Origin: Acrasis kona
Lineage: Eukaryota > Heterolobosea > Eutetramitea > Acrasida > Acrasidae
DNA length: 64,000 nt
Assembly (NCBI GenBank): GCA_026419775.2
Contig: JAOPGA020000309.1
Span: 1-64,000 of the forward strand
Direction: 5' to 3'
Shown piece after piece: positions 52,592 to 62,870 of the stretch. The position numbers and the translations under genes were made by a program. The stretch's first letter is position 1, and every line of letters starts with the position of its first letter. The notes below the pieces were generated by a model. It saw nothing but the letters and a program-made list of their open reading frames with translations. It was not told the DNA's origin and searched no databases.

Positions 52592-54178
52592 ATGTCAACT
52601 CAAGGGAACAGGGTTTATATTAGCAGCCTTGCTGATCAGCTTAGGCTTGACACTGAACAACCACCACCAGATGTACCTAAACTTGTTGAAGAACCAAAAA
52701 ATACAACAGTAACCCAACCCGTTGACAGAATGGAGTTGGGAGAGTCTGCCATGAATGCTATTAGACACAAAAAAGCCCTTGCAAAAGAGCTAGAGTTACA
52801 AACAAAAGCACAAAAATTAATTGTTCCAACAGATGATGCACAAGTTCGGAAGCGTTTAAGGGCATATGGCGAACCCATAACACTGTTTGGCGAAGGTCCC
52901 ACAGAGCGTAGGGATCGTTTAAGAATGATAATGGCAACTCGCGGTGAAGCTCGTGTAAATGTAGAGGAAGATCAAATGGACCAAGACCAAGAACAAGAGG
53001 AACAAACGGAGGCATTCTATACCCTAGGTCCTAAACTATTACCTTCCGCAAGAATGTTCATCGCCCGGTATTCACTCGAACAAGCTTCAAAACGACTCAA
53101 CAAACAAAAAGAAATATACAACAGCTACGTTGAATCAAAACAAGATGCAATGACAGAAAAACCAGATGAGATACCAGAAGAGGTAACAAAAAAGAAGAAT
53201 TTTTTCGCACAAATCAAAACTTTTGCAAACGTCAGCAGCGAAGTTGGAGACGTGCGTCCGTTGAGTTCGATATCTATCAGCAATCACAGCGACGCATCCG
53301 ATCGACAACACGTACTAACAGGTAGTTGGACTGGTATGGTCAAATTATGGTCCCTCGAAGATTGTAAATCCATACGCAGCTACAAAGCACATGAGGAACG
53401 AATCACAGGCGTGGCATTAAATCCAGCGGTGAACAATGTACATTTTGCAACAGGAGGAGCGGATGGGGTGGCCAAATTATGGAAGTACGATCGCGATCAG
53501 GATAAAGAATTAATTCCAACGGATAACGAAAAACCATTAGCTACTTTAAACGCACATGCTAGTCGCTTAGGCAAGATTGCTTTTCATCCGAGTGGCTCAT
53601 ATTTGGGAACTACTGGATTCGATTGTACTTGGTGTTTCTGGGACGTTGCAAGAGGGCAATTATTGTGCGAGCAAAAAGGTCATTCCATGGCTGTTTATTC
53701 CATTGCGTTCCATCCTGATGGAAGTCTAGCGTGCACAACTGATTTGGGAGGCATTGCTCTTTTATGGGATTTGAGAACGGGAGGAACCATCATGCCGCTT
53801 CAAGGACATGTGCATCAAATTTTGAGTGTTGATTTTTCGCCAAACGGGTTTAATGTTGTAACTGGAAGCAACGACCACACTTGTAAAGTATGGGACCTGC
53901 GCACTAAAAAGTGTGTATATAGCGTTCCTGCACATAATAAACTTATAAGTCATGTACAATATGAACCTACCCACGGTAGGTATTTTATGACGTCTTCTTA
54001 CGACATGACCATTAAACTGTGGAACTCAATCGAGTTTAAATTGGTAAAGACAATCAAAGAAATGGATTCCTTGATTCTATGTGCTCATTTGAACAAGACC
54101 ACAAGTAATAGGGACGTCATCGTGACAGGTGGTTATGACAAGACGTGGAAGTGCTTTAAGATTGACGAAATAAATTAA
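52592..54178 (+). CDS. PRPF4: U4/U6 snRNP protein PRPF4 (Prp4)
   Basis: Single exon, 528 aa, ATG at 52592 (MSTQGNRVYISSLADQ); upstream in-frame TTG at 52565 is ignored. The SFM domain RKRLRAYGEPITLFGEGPTERRDRLRMIM is characteristic. Seven WD repeats follow from HVLTGSWTGMVKLWSLEDCKSIRSYKAHEERITGVALNP to GGYDKTWKCFKI, including GFDCTWCFWDVARGQLLCEQKGHSMAVYSIAFHPDGSL. Component of the U4/U6.U5 tri-snRNP with PRPF3. Confidence 0.95.
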   Translation: MSTQGNRVYISSLADQLRLDTEQPPPDVPKLVEEPKNTTVTQPVDRMELGESAMNAIRHKKALAKELELQTKAQKLIVPTDDAQVRKRLRAYGEPITLFGEGPTERRDRLRMIMATRGEARVNVEEDQMDQDQEQEEQTEAFYTLGPKLLPSARMFIARYSLEQASKRLNKQKEIYNSYVESKQDAMTEKPDEIPEEVTKKKNFFAQIKTFANVSSEVGDVRPLSSISISNHSDASDRQHVLTGSWTGMVKLWSLEDCKSIRSYKAHEERITGVALNPAVNNVHFATGGADGVAKLWKYDRDQDKELIPTDNEKPLATLNAHASRLGKIAFHPSGSYLGTTGFDCTWCFWDVARGQLLCEQKGHSMAVYSIAFHPDGSLACTTDLGGIALLWDLRTGGTIMPLQGHVHQILSVDFSPNGFNVVTGSNDHTCKVWDLRTKKCVYSVPAHNKLISHVQYEPTHGRYFMTSSYDMTIKLWNSIEFKLVKTIKEMDSLILCAHLNKTTSNRDVIVTGGYDKTWKCFKIDEIN

Positions 54179-54271
54179 GCTCAATTTGGTATCCGACAAC
54201 CGACTTTTTTTTTTACTTTTTATAGAAACTTCTACTTAATAATAACACTTCCGTTATAAATATACAAACGC

Positions 54272-57200
54272 ATGAATGACGACAAGAAGCCTCAGACACC
54301 CTCTTCAGCAAGGAGTGTTATAGATTATAATCATTTAAGATTCAGAAACGCGAGCGTTACTTCTCCGGGTTCAAATACAGATGTATTTGCTGACTTTATG
54401 AATGTTCAATCAATTGATGATAATTCGAAAACACAAAATAAAAGACAAACTCTGCGAGACATATCACACGAACATTCCAGTTCCCTTGTAGATATTAAAA
54501 TTCAATCATACAGAGATGACATCAAAGACGACGAACAAAATGATTACGTTGAATCACCAATAGAAAACAACAAGGAGGTTGTAGACGAGATTTATTGCGT
54601 GATCAGCGAGGAAAACATGAGGAGGTGCGAAGATGCACCAGAGGACGCCGACCACCTTTCGTCTCAATACAAAACCAAACAATCCAGAAGATCAAAAATA
54701 AAACAAACGTTCAACTTTCAAAACATTAAAGCACAACTCATCAATTGGAAGGAGAAGGAAAGGCAAAAACATAATACCACAGGTGAGAAGAGCGTAGTGG
54801 AGCTGAACCATGATGATGACTTGGAGGAGGCCAAAGAAGTGGTGGGGACTGAGAAGGCACCAATTGAGTGTTTGGTGATTGTAAATGACAGTAAAGAGAA
54901 CAAGAGGCTTCGAAAGGTGCAGCCGTCCAACTACATTCGTTCAACGAGGTACACCTGGTGGAATTTCATACCAAAGAATCTTTTCGAACAATTCCGCAGA
55001 ATATCAAACATTTATTTTTTGGTAACAATGATTGTATCGTTGATACCTGGACTGTCGCCGACAACACCAGTCGCATCCATCATTCCTCTCGCACTCATCG
55101 TATTGGCCACTGCTTTCAAAGATGCCATAGAAGACATTGTAAGCGAACGTGATGATGTTTCATTTTAACAAGCATAGGTACGTTTAAGAATCGATATCAA
55201 GGCCAACAACGAGCCGACGTTAGCGATGGTGGATGGAACGTTTAAAAAGATACCCACTCACAAGGTGTCGATCGGACAAATTCTCAAGGTGGAAAAGAAC
55301 GTGCCGTTCCCAGCCGACATTGTATTATTGAAATCAAGCGACCCAACAGGTAAATGCTACGTGGAGACTGCCAACCTCGACGGAGAGAGCAACTTGAAGA
55401 CCAAAAAATGTATATTACAAGATGCAAGCGATGATCCCGCTCAATTAAATCAATTAAAGGCAAGGATCGCAATGGAAAAACCAAACGAAGTGCTAGATCG
55501 CTTCCAAGGAAAATTCACGATCGTCGACAATGCAGAACACAAGGGCATCTCTGTGGATATCGAGAATCTATTGGTGCGTGGAACGGTGTTAAAGAACACC
55601 GAGTACATTATAGGAGTGGTGGCCTACGTGGGAAAGGAGACCAAACTATACAAGAACATGCAAAAAGGAAGAGGAAAGTTTTCACATTTGGATCTACGCA
55701 TGAATTACTTGTTGATCATCTTGTTGATCGCTCAACAAGTACTTTGTGGATTCTTGGCCATGTTCAGCGCACTATTCAACAATGCATATGCTGCCAATGC
55801 ATTCTACTTGTCACCTCTAGGAGACGCTCTCGCCAGTGCCAACTATGTCGCTCGCAATTGGGTCACCTTCTTCATTCTGCTCAATCTGATCATTCCCATG
55901 AGTTTATTCGTATCGTTGGAATTCATCAAAATATTCCAAGCGAGATTGATGGAGGCCGATTTGAAAATGAGCGAGGTGAGAAGTGGTAAATTAGTAAAAG
56001 CACAAGTCAAGGATTCCAATTTGAATCAAGAATTGAGCCAGCTGGACATTATCTTTTCCGATAAGACGGGAACGTTGACCGATAATTGCATGCAGTACAA
56101 GAAATCGAATCTAGACGGAATCACGTTCGACAATGATGAATTGTTACAGTTCCTACGAAATCACAAACAAACACAAGATCCAATCATTGAAGCAAGAAAG
56201 CATCTAATAAGAGAATATCTGCTGTGCATCGTGCTCAACAACACGTGCATACCAGAGATCATCGACCAACAAACAGGAGAGAGAAACTACAATTGTCAAA
56301 GTGCAGACGAGAGCGCACTATTAATTGCTGCTCGTCTGAATGGTTTCATTCTCTTGGAACGATCGAACAACACCATGATCGTCGAAATACTAGGTGTACA
56401 GTACCAATACGAAATATTGGTCACCTTGGAATTCTCTTCGGAGAGAAAACGAAGTAGCGTGGTGGTCAGAGATCCACAGGGTTACTTGACCGTATACACC
56501 AAAGGAGCAGATACGATCATGTTTGGTAGGTGCAGCGCAAATACGCCAGAATCAATAACCAATTCACAAACGATGAAACAAGCACTAAACACATTTAGCG
56601 AACAGGGACTAAGAACGTTAGTGATGGCGAAGAGACAAATCAGCCAAGCTCTTTTTAAGGATTGGATGGATCGATATCACGAAGCTTCCACTAGCTTGGT
56701 GAATAGAAAGTACTTGATGGGTAAATTGAGCAATGAATTGGAGAGGAAATTACAATTGATTGGATGCAGCGCCATTGAGGATCGACTACAAATGGGCGTG
56801 CCCGAGACGATTCGATTTTTACAACAGGCTGGATTCACCATATGGATGTTAACTGGCGATAAGACTGAAACTGCAGTGAATATTGCTTATGCTGCTAACG
56901 TGTTGACGAAGAACGAATCCATAGAGATTAGAATTACGGATTCGAAGAATTTGGAACACTTGAAGCAAAAATTACAAATCGCAAATCAATTCTTGATCAA
57001 GAATAGGAGAAAGAAGGCTAGTTTCGCCTTGATTATCGACACCATGGGTCTTAAATATGTGTTGATGCCCGAAATGCACGATTTGTTTATTGACGTGGTG
57101 AGGTTCTGCAAGACGGCAGTGTGTTGTCGATGCACTCCTCTACAAAAGGCAAGAGTAAGTAAAATGGTGGAGAGGAGATTGGAAAAGAAGGCCATGGCCA

Positions 57201-58099
57201 TTGGTGATGGAGTGAATGACGTGAGCATGATTCAAGCATGTAGCGTTGGTGTGGGTATTATCGGAAACGAAGGGTCGCAAGCGGCACGTGCAAGCGACTT
57301 TGCCATTCCCAAATTCCGTCATTTGGTGAGGTTGTTGGCCGTACATGGCCATTATAATTATGTGAGAAATTCTGATTTTATTCACTTGAGTTTTTATAAG
57401 AACATGATTCTTGTTTATTGTCAAATTTTGTTTTGTGTGTTTAGTGGCTACGATGGTCAAACGTTGTTCGATTCGTGGATCATTGCCATTTATAATGCCG
57501 TGTTTGTCGTGTTGCCTCCGTTGTATAGTGGTACTTTTGAGAAGGATTTGAACGAGGAGGAATTGGAGAGCAATCCAAAATTATATAAAGTTTTTAAGAA
57601 TGATTACTTGTTTAATTACCAAACATTGATTGTTTGGTTGGCTAGACCTTTTTGGCATGCCTGCGTCTTGTTTTTTGTTCCGTTGATTAGTTCGTTGTGG
57701 ACGAATTGGGGCGTGTTGGGTGTTGGTGTTCAGGATGATGTGTGGTCGTTTGGTACCATTACTATTACTGCCACCATATTTGTGGTGTTGATAAGGCATT
57801 CTTATGAAATCAAGTATTGGACTTGGATTGCTTTTGTGGTCATGTTGTTGTCCTTGATTTCTTATCTGGCTGTGGCTCCGTTCATTAGCGCTTTCCCTTC
57901 ATTCTTGGCAGACTATACGTATTACTTTGTTTATTACATGTATGCGCAGAGCGCTGCTGCATGGGCGGCGATGTTCTTGGCCGTTGCGTTGTGTATTTTG
58001 CCTGACGTTGTTTATAAATTTGTAAAGAGATGGTATTTCCCTGAACCATGGGAGGTTATATTAGTAAATCAGAATAAGAAGTCTTTAAAGAGAAAATAA
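54272..58099 (+). CDS. P4-ATPase phospholipid flippase
   Basis: Exons 54272-55138 and 55178-58099 (39-nt intron), 1262 aa. An acidic ~190-residue N-terminus precedes NYIRSTRYTWWNFIPKNLFEQFRRISNIYFLV, the P4 signature. PADIVLLKSS and ETANLDGESNLKTKK carry the actuator DGES; FSDKTGTLTDN (~residue 585) has the phosphorylated Asp; MLTGDKTETAVNIAY and AIGDGVNDVSMIQACSVGVGIIGNEGSQAARASDFAI complete the hinge. About ten membrane segments. Moves aminophospholipids to the cytosolic leaflet, usually with a CDC50 partner. Subclass (ATP8/ATP10/ATP11-like) not settled. Confidence 0.94.
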
Positions 58100-58226
58100 T
58101 GGTCTCAACAGGATTGTGATGAATAAATACATGTTTGAAAAGAATTGTGATGTCTCTTGTTTACAAAATTGGATCAATTAATGTCGAAACGATTCATGAT
58201 GTGCTCTCCTGCACATTTGAAAATAG

Positions 58227-59116
58227 ATGACGCAGGCACTCCTGTCCAATGTTGAACTGCTAAACAGAATATTCAGCTACATATCTTTGCAACCTGAGAT
58301 CCTAAGCAAACTGTGCTTGGTGAATAGAGTATTCTATTGCATCATCTCTTCAGATCAATTTTGGAGGCGGATTTGGTTTAAAAAGTATCCAGGTAGCATG
58401 GGTATTATTACTAAGAATTATAGGAGCTCGTATATACTAATGAGACAGTATTGGAAAACGAAATGTCAGCCAATTTACAAATCAAAGAAGAGGGCATATA
58501 ACAACCCTTATCACCTTGAAGATAGAGACCACGCTAGAATTGGAATGTTTGGAGAGGAGGGAGTTGGGAAAACAGCAATTGTTACACGATATACACAAGG
58601 TGTGTTCCTCGAAGATTTTGACCCAACTGGTAAATCTAACATTTATAAATTAGTAACCGTTTAGTTGAGTATAGCTATAGAAAGGTCGTGAAGCTACACG
58701 ACAACGAGGTTCGTTTAGAAATTTTAGATACAGCCGCTGGTGAAGAGTACTCAAAAACAGGACAAAAATATCTCCGCATCTGTGATGGTGGAATGTTTTG
58801 CTTCTCCGTGTCAGATAGAAGGAGCTTCACATTTATTGCAGAAGAGATACAAAAAGCACTTCAAATGGATAAACCTGTAATTATGGTAGGATGTAAAAAT
58901 GAGCTTTCGAGAGCAGTATCATTCCAAGAAGCACAACATTTTGCGCAGCATCACAAAATACATTACGTAGAAACCAGTGCAAAAAGAAACACAAACATAA
59001 CCAGCGCTTTTCAAGTCATGCTAGAGCACATCCTATATCAGCAACTCTATTTTATACCTGCCTTCAAAGCAATAGCAAACAAAGAACAAACAAGCAGCAA
59101 GTGTTGTGTGATGTAA
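58227..59116 (+). CDS. F-box plus Ras-like small GTPase fusion with CAAX box
   Basis: Exons 58227-58629 and 58665-59116 (35-nt intron), 284 aa. Residues ~8-54 form an F-box (LLNRIFSYISLQ...LCLVNRVFYCIISSDQFWRRIW). Residues ~103-270 are a Ras-family G domain: P-loop GEEGVGKT (109-116), effector FDPTVEYSYRK, switch II DTAAGEEYS (156-164), VGCKNE (209-214), ETSAK. The end CCVM is a CAAX box with an extra Cys. Relative to Ras, G12 is Glu, G60 is Ala, Q61 is Gly, and NKxD is CKNE, so normal GTP hydrolysis and guanine specificity are doubtful. Suggests a prenylated, membrane-bound SCF-type adaptor (inference). Confidence 0.88.
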
Positions 59117-59148
59117 GATTAAAAAATATTTTGTAAACAATAATTTAT

Positions 59149-62100
59149 TTATGCAAGTACAAGAGGTCTCATCATCATGTTATCTTCATGTTCGGCAATG
59201 TGGCAGTGCCATAAAAATGTACCAACCTTCCGAGCAAATTTCACGAGCACAGTCGTCACCTCGGAAGGAGGCGCCTGCACGACATCCTTCGGACCTGTTT
59301 CAAAAACATCAGGCATGGTCGCAGGACCAATGAGCTGCAAGTTTTTCCCATTCTCTTTGAGCAATGTGGCGTTGAATTTTTGTCGATGAAGAACTTTGAA
59401 TGCCGATGTGTGGGTATGTATGGGATGCGTTTCGGGAGCAAAGTTGAAAATACGCCAAATCTCCGTGGAGCCAGCCTTTACAATCTCTGTGGGAGGATCT
59501 TCATACATGAAATGTTTAATGGTCCCATTCGGAAATCGAGTTCCTTGTACTGGCATGTCGCTGATTTGAAAATCTTGTATCAACACTACATCTCTCGTTT
59601 TAATGGCATCACTAGGCATCAACGAATTAATGGCGTGGACAGGTGCCTCGTGTAAATGTACTTGTTCGTCCCACATGGCACAAGTCGATTCGTCTCCGTC
59701 ATTTTCGTCAACCACGAATTCCATCAATCTCCCCTGATGACAAGGATCTACTTTAGAACCATAAGGATATGGCGTTGGCGCGTCATTCAAGAGAATGATG
59801 TCCTCTCCTGCATAATCACAAAAATCAACAAGAATTTCGACGCGTTCAGCAGGCGATAGAACAACTTGGTCCACGTTGTACACTGGTTGCGAGTGATATC
59901 CTTGATCGCTTGCAATGATGGTGAAGGTCATGTTGTTTGAGAATCGTAACCTTAAAAATCTTTGATTACAACCATTTAGAATTCTTAATCTGTACTTTCT
60001 TGTCTTGACCTGTTTGTATGGCCACACACGTCCATTCACAATCACTATTTGACCATAGAATGTCATCTGCCACTCATATGGATAATATTGAATGTAGGAT
60101 CCATCAGCTGTCTTTGCAATGATTTTATCTTGTAAGAATAGGGGAATGTCATATTCGCCCTCTGGAAGGTTTAATCTAGATTCGAGAGCGGGTTCTTTGA
60201 TCAAGTAGATACCGGCAAGACCTGCGTAAACTTGGCTTCTTGTATTTCCGAGTGAATGGTCGTGGTACCACAAAAAGCATGGAGGTTGTTCGTTGTCGTA
60301 GTTTGTGGTGAAGGTTTCACCTGGATCCACTGTATCCTCTGGTAATCCATCACTATGTTGGTCGCTGTCATGTCCGTGCAAATGTGTCACTATCCTATTG
60401 GTTGTCAACCCAGCAGGAATTGTTTCCACATTCATAAAGGTTGAATTGGCAAGTAACTTGTTTTCCCAATGGACTCTTGTTTTGACGTAACGATAGTTGA
60501 CGATGGTAGGGCCGGGATATTGAGATCCATAACCACGAACCAACACTGGAGGAATATCGGAGTGAAAAGAGTGATAAAAATCAGTAATGTTGATTCTATA
60601 CTCGTGTACATTGTGTAGTGTTCTGAATGGAGTGGCCACTTTGGGAATGGGTAGTTCATCTATGAAGTATCTCATGTTGAACACGGAACTGGTATCGCCT
60701 GAATATGGACATTGAGTACCTGTTTGAGTATGTTTATTAGGAGATCCAAATACAATAGCCTTCACAATCATGGTAGAATGAACGCCACACCTGAAATACA
60801 ATTCATTCTTTCCACGCGGCAACATCTGACGAGTGATGGTGACGTTGAAGGTTGCAGGTCCCTTGGGAGCACTGTTCACTCCCCCATTTAATTCTTGTAA
60901 ACTATCGGCATCTACTGCTTGGTAAATAAAATGTCTATGAATGCGTGTCCATGAGATGGTGTCCCCAACTCTCACTGTCAGTACATCTGGCACGAAGACA
61001 ACAATGCCCTCATTATTCAAAGCAGGATGTACTATGTGCGTCGTTGGAGGCGCTACAGCATTGCGCTGTGCATTCGGAATGATATCAACATCATATAAAC
61101 AGATTTTTTTATTACGAGCACTATTGCTACAAATATCAGATAGAATGGTTCCATCTGGACAAGCAGTCATCATGTTCGCTCTTCCCACAATTAGTCTCTT
61201 TGAAGCAAGTACACCAGAAGAAGCGTCCACTGACATGATACCGTCGGCAGCAATTGTCAAGATGGTGTTGTTACCTGGCAATTCAATCACGCTCTGAGGC
61301 GTCACCGCCGCACATGTCTTCCACAACAATCTCCCTGATGTCTTTTCAATGGCACCAATGTGTCCTCTCACACATGCCAAATCACTTGTTTTATAAACAT
61401 AGTATGCAGCGGCAGTGTTCACGTCACTAAAAATGTTTGCTTTTCCTGAATTACGAAATACTTTACTTCTCCACGCCATGGATCCAGTTTCTCTATCCAA
61501 CACACAAAACTCACCGTCGCTAAAGCACTCCATACCGATGGTTGTGGAGGATAGCGATACGATTTGGCTGGAGTCGATCAAGTGGTTTTGGTTTTTCCAA
61601 TAGTTGTTCATGACTCTTCTGGTCCATTTCAACGTGCCGTCGTATAGATCCAATGCGATAATACTACCTGCGTAGTTATCGGGATCTTGACAAGATTGCG
61701 CTTGGGAGATATCTGCGTCGCTACACTGCAGCACTCTATTTGGCACGATTGTGTTGTGCCCTACGAACGCAAACAGTGTTTGAAGGTTTTCATCTACAAC
61801 TAGAGAACTCCTCACTGCACCTCCGTAATGATTGTTGGGTACTGTTTGGAACTTCCATATTACTTCCCCATTACTCACATCTAGTGCATAAATACTACCT
61901 CGAAGTGGAACGTTTCCTGGTTCATTCTTTTCATTCAAATCGAGTCCAACATATGCGATTCCATTATGAACCTCTGCAGATGAGGAAATTATGGAACGTG
62001 CAGTGTCGAGAGCCCTGGTCCATATCCATTGACCATTGGTTGCGTTGATACCAAATACTTGTGCAGACACTTGGTTACATACAATCAAAGTATTGCAATT

Positions 62101-62421
62101 CCTGTCACAAGATGGTTGTGAATTGCAGTACGCTCCTTTTGATGATTGTGGGAAGCTCGTTAGTTTGGTCGACCATAAAAGAGTTCCGTCTGTTGTTTTG
62201 AGAGCGTGCAACCATCCGTTGCGTTCTGGTTGCACAGTTACGTATTGATTGTTTATTGCTGCTGTTGTAGGAGTCGAATATGTATCGCCATACAGGTCGA
62301 ACGACCACCTTATTCTTCTAGATGTTGTAGTTAATTGTTTTGGTTTAATCCTTATGCAACAGCACCCTACAACAAGTAGCGTTATGATAAGGCATGCCTC
62401 TAGATTGCCAAGATTTTTCAT
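59149..62421 (-). CDS. Secreted PQQ-propeller/cupredoxin/CotA-like multicopper oxidase fusion
   Basis: Single exon, 1090 aa. Signal peptide or anchor (LEACLIITLLVVGCCCI), then residues ~35-450 form a quinoprotein-type beta-propeller with repeated W/ALDxxxGxxxW motifs (GWLHALKTTDGTLLWST, SIYALDVSNGEVIWKF, SIIALDLYDGTLKWTR, GAIEKTSGRLLWKT). Residues ~463-560 are a plastocyanin-like cupredoxin (VRVGDTISW ... YFRCGVHSTM). From ~575 a CotA/bilirubin-oxidase-type multicopper oxidase follows: THLHGH (~675), WYHDHSLGNTRSQVYAGLAGIYLI (~716), HPIHTH (~1000) and WHCHIAEHEDNM (~1070), supplying all T1/T2/T3 copper ligands with an axial Met. Probably an extracellular or vesicular phenol/metal oxidase. Possible bacterial origin of parts (inference). 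Confidence 0.9.
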   Translation of the reverse strand: MKNLGNLEACLIITLLVVGCCCIRIKPKQLTTTSRRIRWSFDLYGDTYSTPTTAAINNQYVTVQPERNGWLHALKTTDGTLLWSTKLTSFPQSSKGAYCNSQPSCDRNCNTLIVCNQVSAQVFGINATNGQWIWTRALDTARSIISSSAEVHNGIAYVGLDLNEKNEPGNVPLRGSIYALDVSNGEVIWKFQTVPNNHYGGAVRSSLVVDENLQTLFAFVGHNTIVPNRVLQCSDADISQAQSCQDPDNYAGSIIALDLYDGTLKWTRRVMNNYWKNQNHLIDSSQIVSLSSTTIGMECFSDGEFCVLDRETGSMAWRSKVFRNSGKANIFSDVNTAAAYYVYKTSDLACVRGHIGAIEKTSGRLLWKTCAAVTPQSVIELPGNNTILTIAADGIMSVDASSGVLASKRLIVGRANMMTACPDGTILSDICSNSARNKKICLYDVDIIPNAQRNAVAPPTTHIVHPALNNEGIVVFVPDVLTVRVGDTISWTRIHRHFIYQAVDADSLQELNGGVNSAPKGPATFNVTITRQMLPRGKNELYFRCGVHSTMIVKAIVFGSPNKHTQTGTQCPYSGDTSSVFNMRYFIDELPIPKVATPFRTLHNVHEYRINITDFYHSFHSDIPPVLVRGYGSQYPGPTIVNYRYVKTRVHWENKLLANSTFMNVETIPAGLTTNRIVTHLHGHDSDQHSDGLPEDTVDPGETFTTNYDNEQPPCFLWYHDHSLGNTRSQVYAGLAGIYLIKEPALESRLNLPEGEYDIPLFLQDKIIAKTADGSYIQYYPYEWQMTFYGQIVIVNGRVWPYKQVKTRKYRLRILNGCNQRFLRLRFSNNMTFTIIASDQGYHSQPVYNVDQVVLSPAERVEILVDFCDYAGEDIILLNDAPTPYPYGSKVDPCHQGRLMEFVVDENDGDESTCAMWDEQVHLHEAPVHAINSLMPSDAIKTRDVVLIQDFQISDMPVQGTRFPNGTIKHFMYEDPPTEIVKAGSTEIWRIFNFAPETHPIHTHTSAFKVLHRQKFNATLLKENGKNLQLIGPATMPDVFETGPKDVVQAPPSEVTTVLVKFARKVGTFLWHCHIAEHEDNMMMRPLVLA

Positions 62422-62870
62422 TTTTGGGAAATTGGAAACTCTGGGAACAGATCTGTTATATAGTGACTAAAATGTACGAATATTCACACCATCATGGACT
62501 AGTACCTAAAATGGTATGTAATATGTGATGTTATAATATTCTATGAGACGCGGACGGGTTAAAACAACAAAAACTTGTTCATTTCAAATTGATTCTAGGA
62601 TTCAATACCCCTATCTGTTTGTTATCGTCGCAAGATCCAAATGATGAATATAGGCTATTCAATCAAATAACCACTGCTCCATAACCACAAGATTCAACAT
62701 CAATCACCCTGTTATTTGACACCCCTAGGAGAAATACAGATTGTGATGACCTCAAGATGATTAACAAAGCCCATAAAAAACTAGTTTTAAACAATATACA
62801 ATCACAGTGATTTTATACAATGTTAACAAAAAGTACAAGCATCTCTCCATTTATTGTTTTCATCACTTTA
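62422..62870. other. Intergenic region, no supported feature
   Basis: About 450 nt, AT-rich, between the start of the multicopper oxidase gene and the end of the phosphatidylserine synthase gene. No open frame or RNA gene recognised; it should contain the oxidase promoter. Confidence 0.55.
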
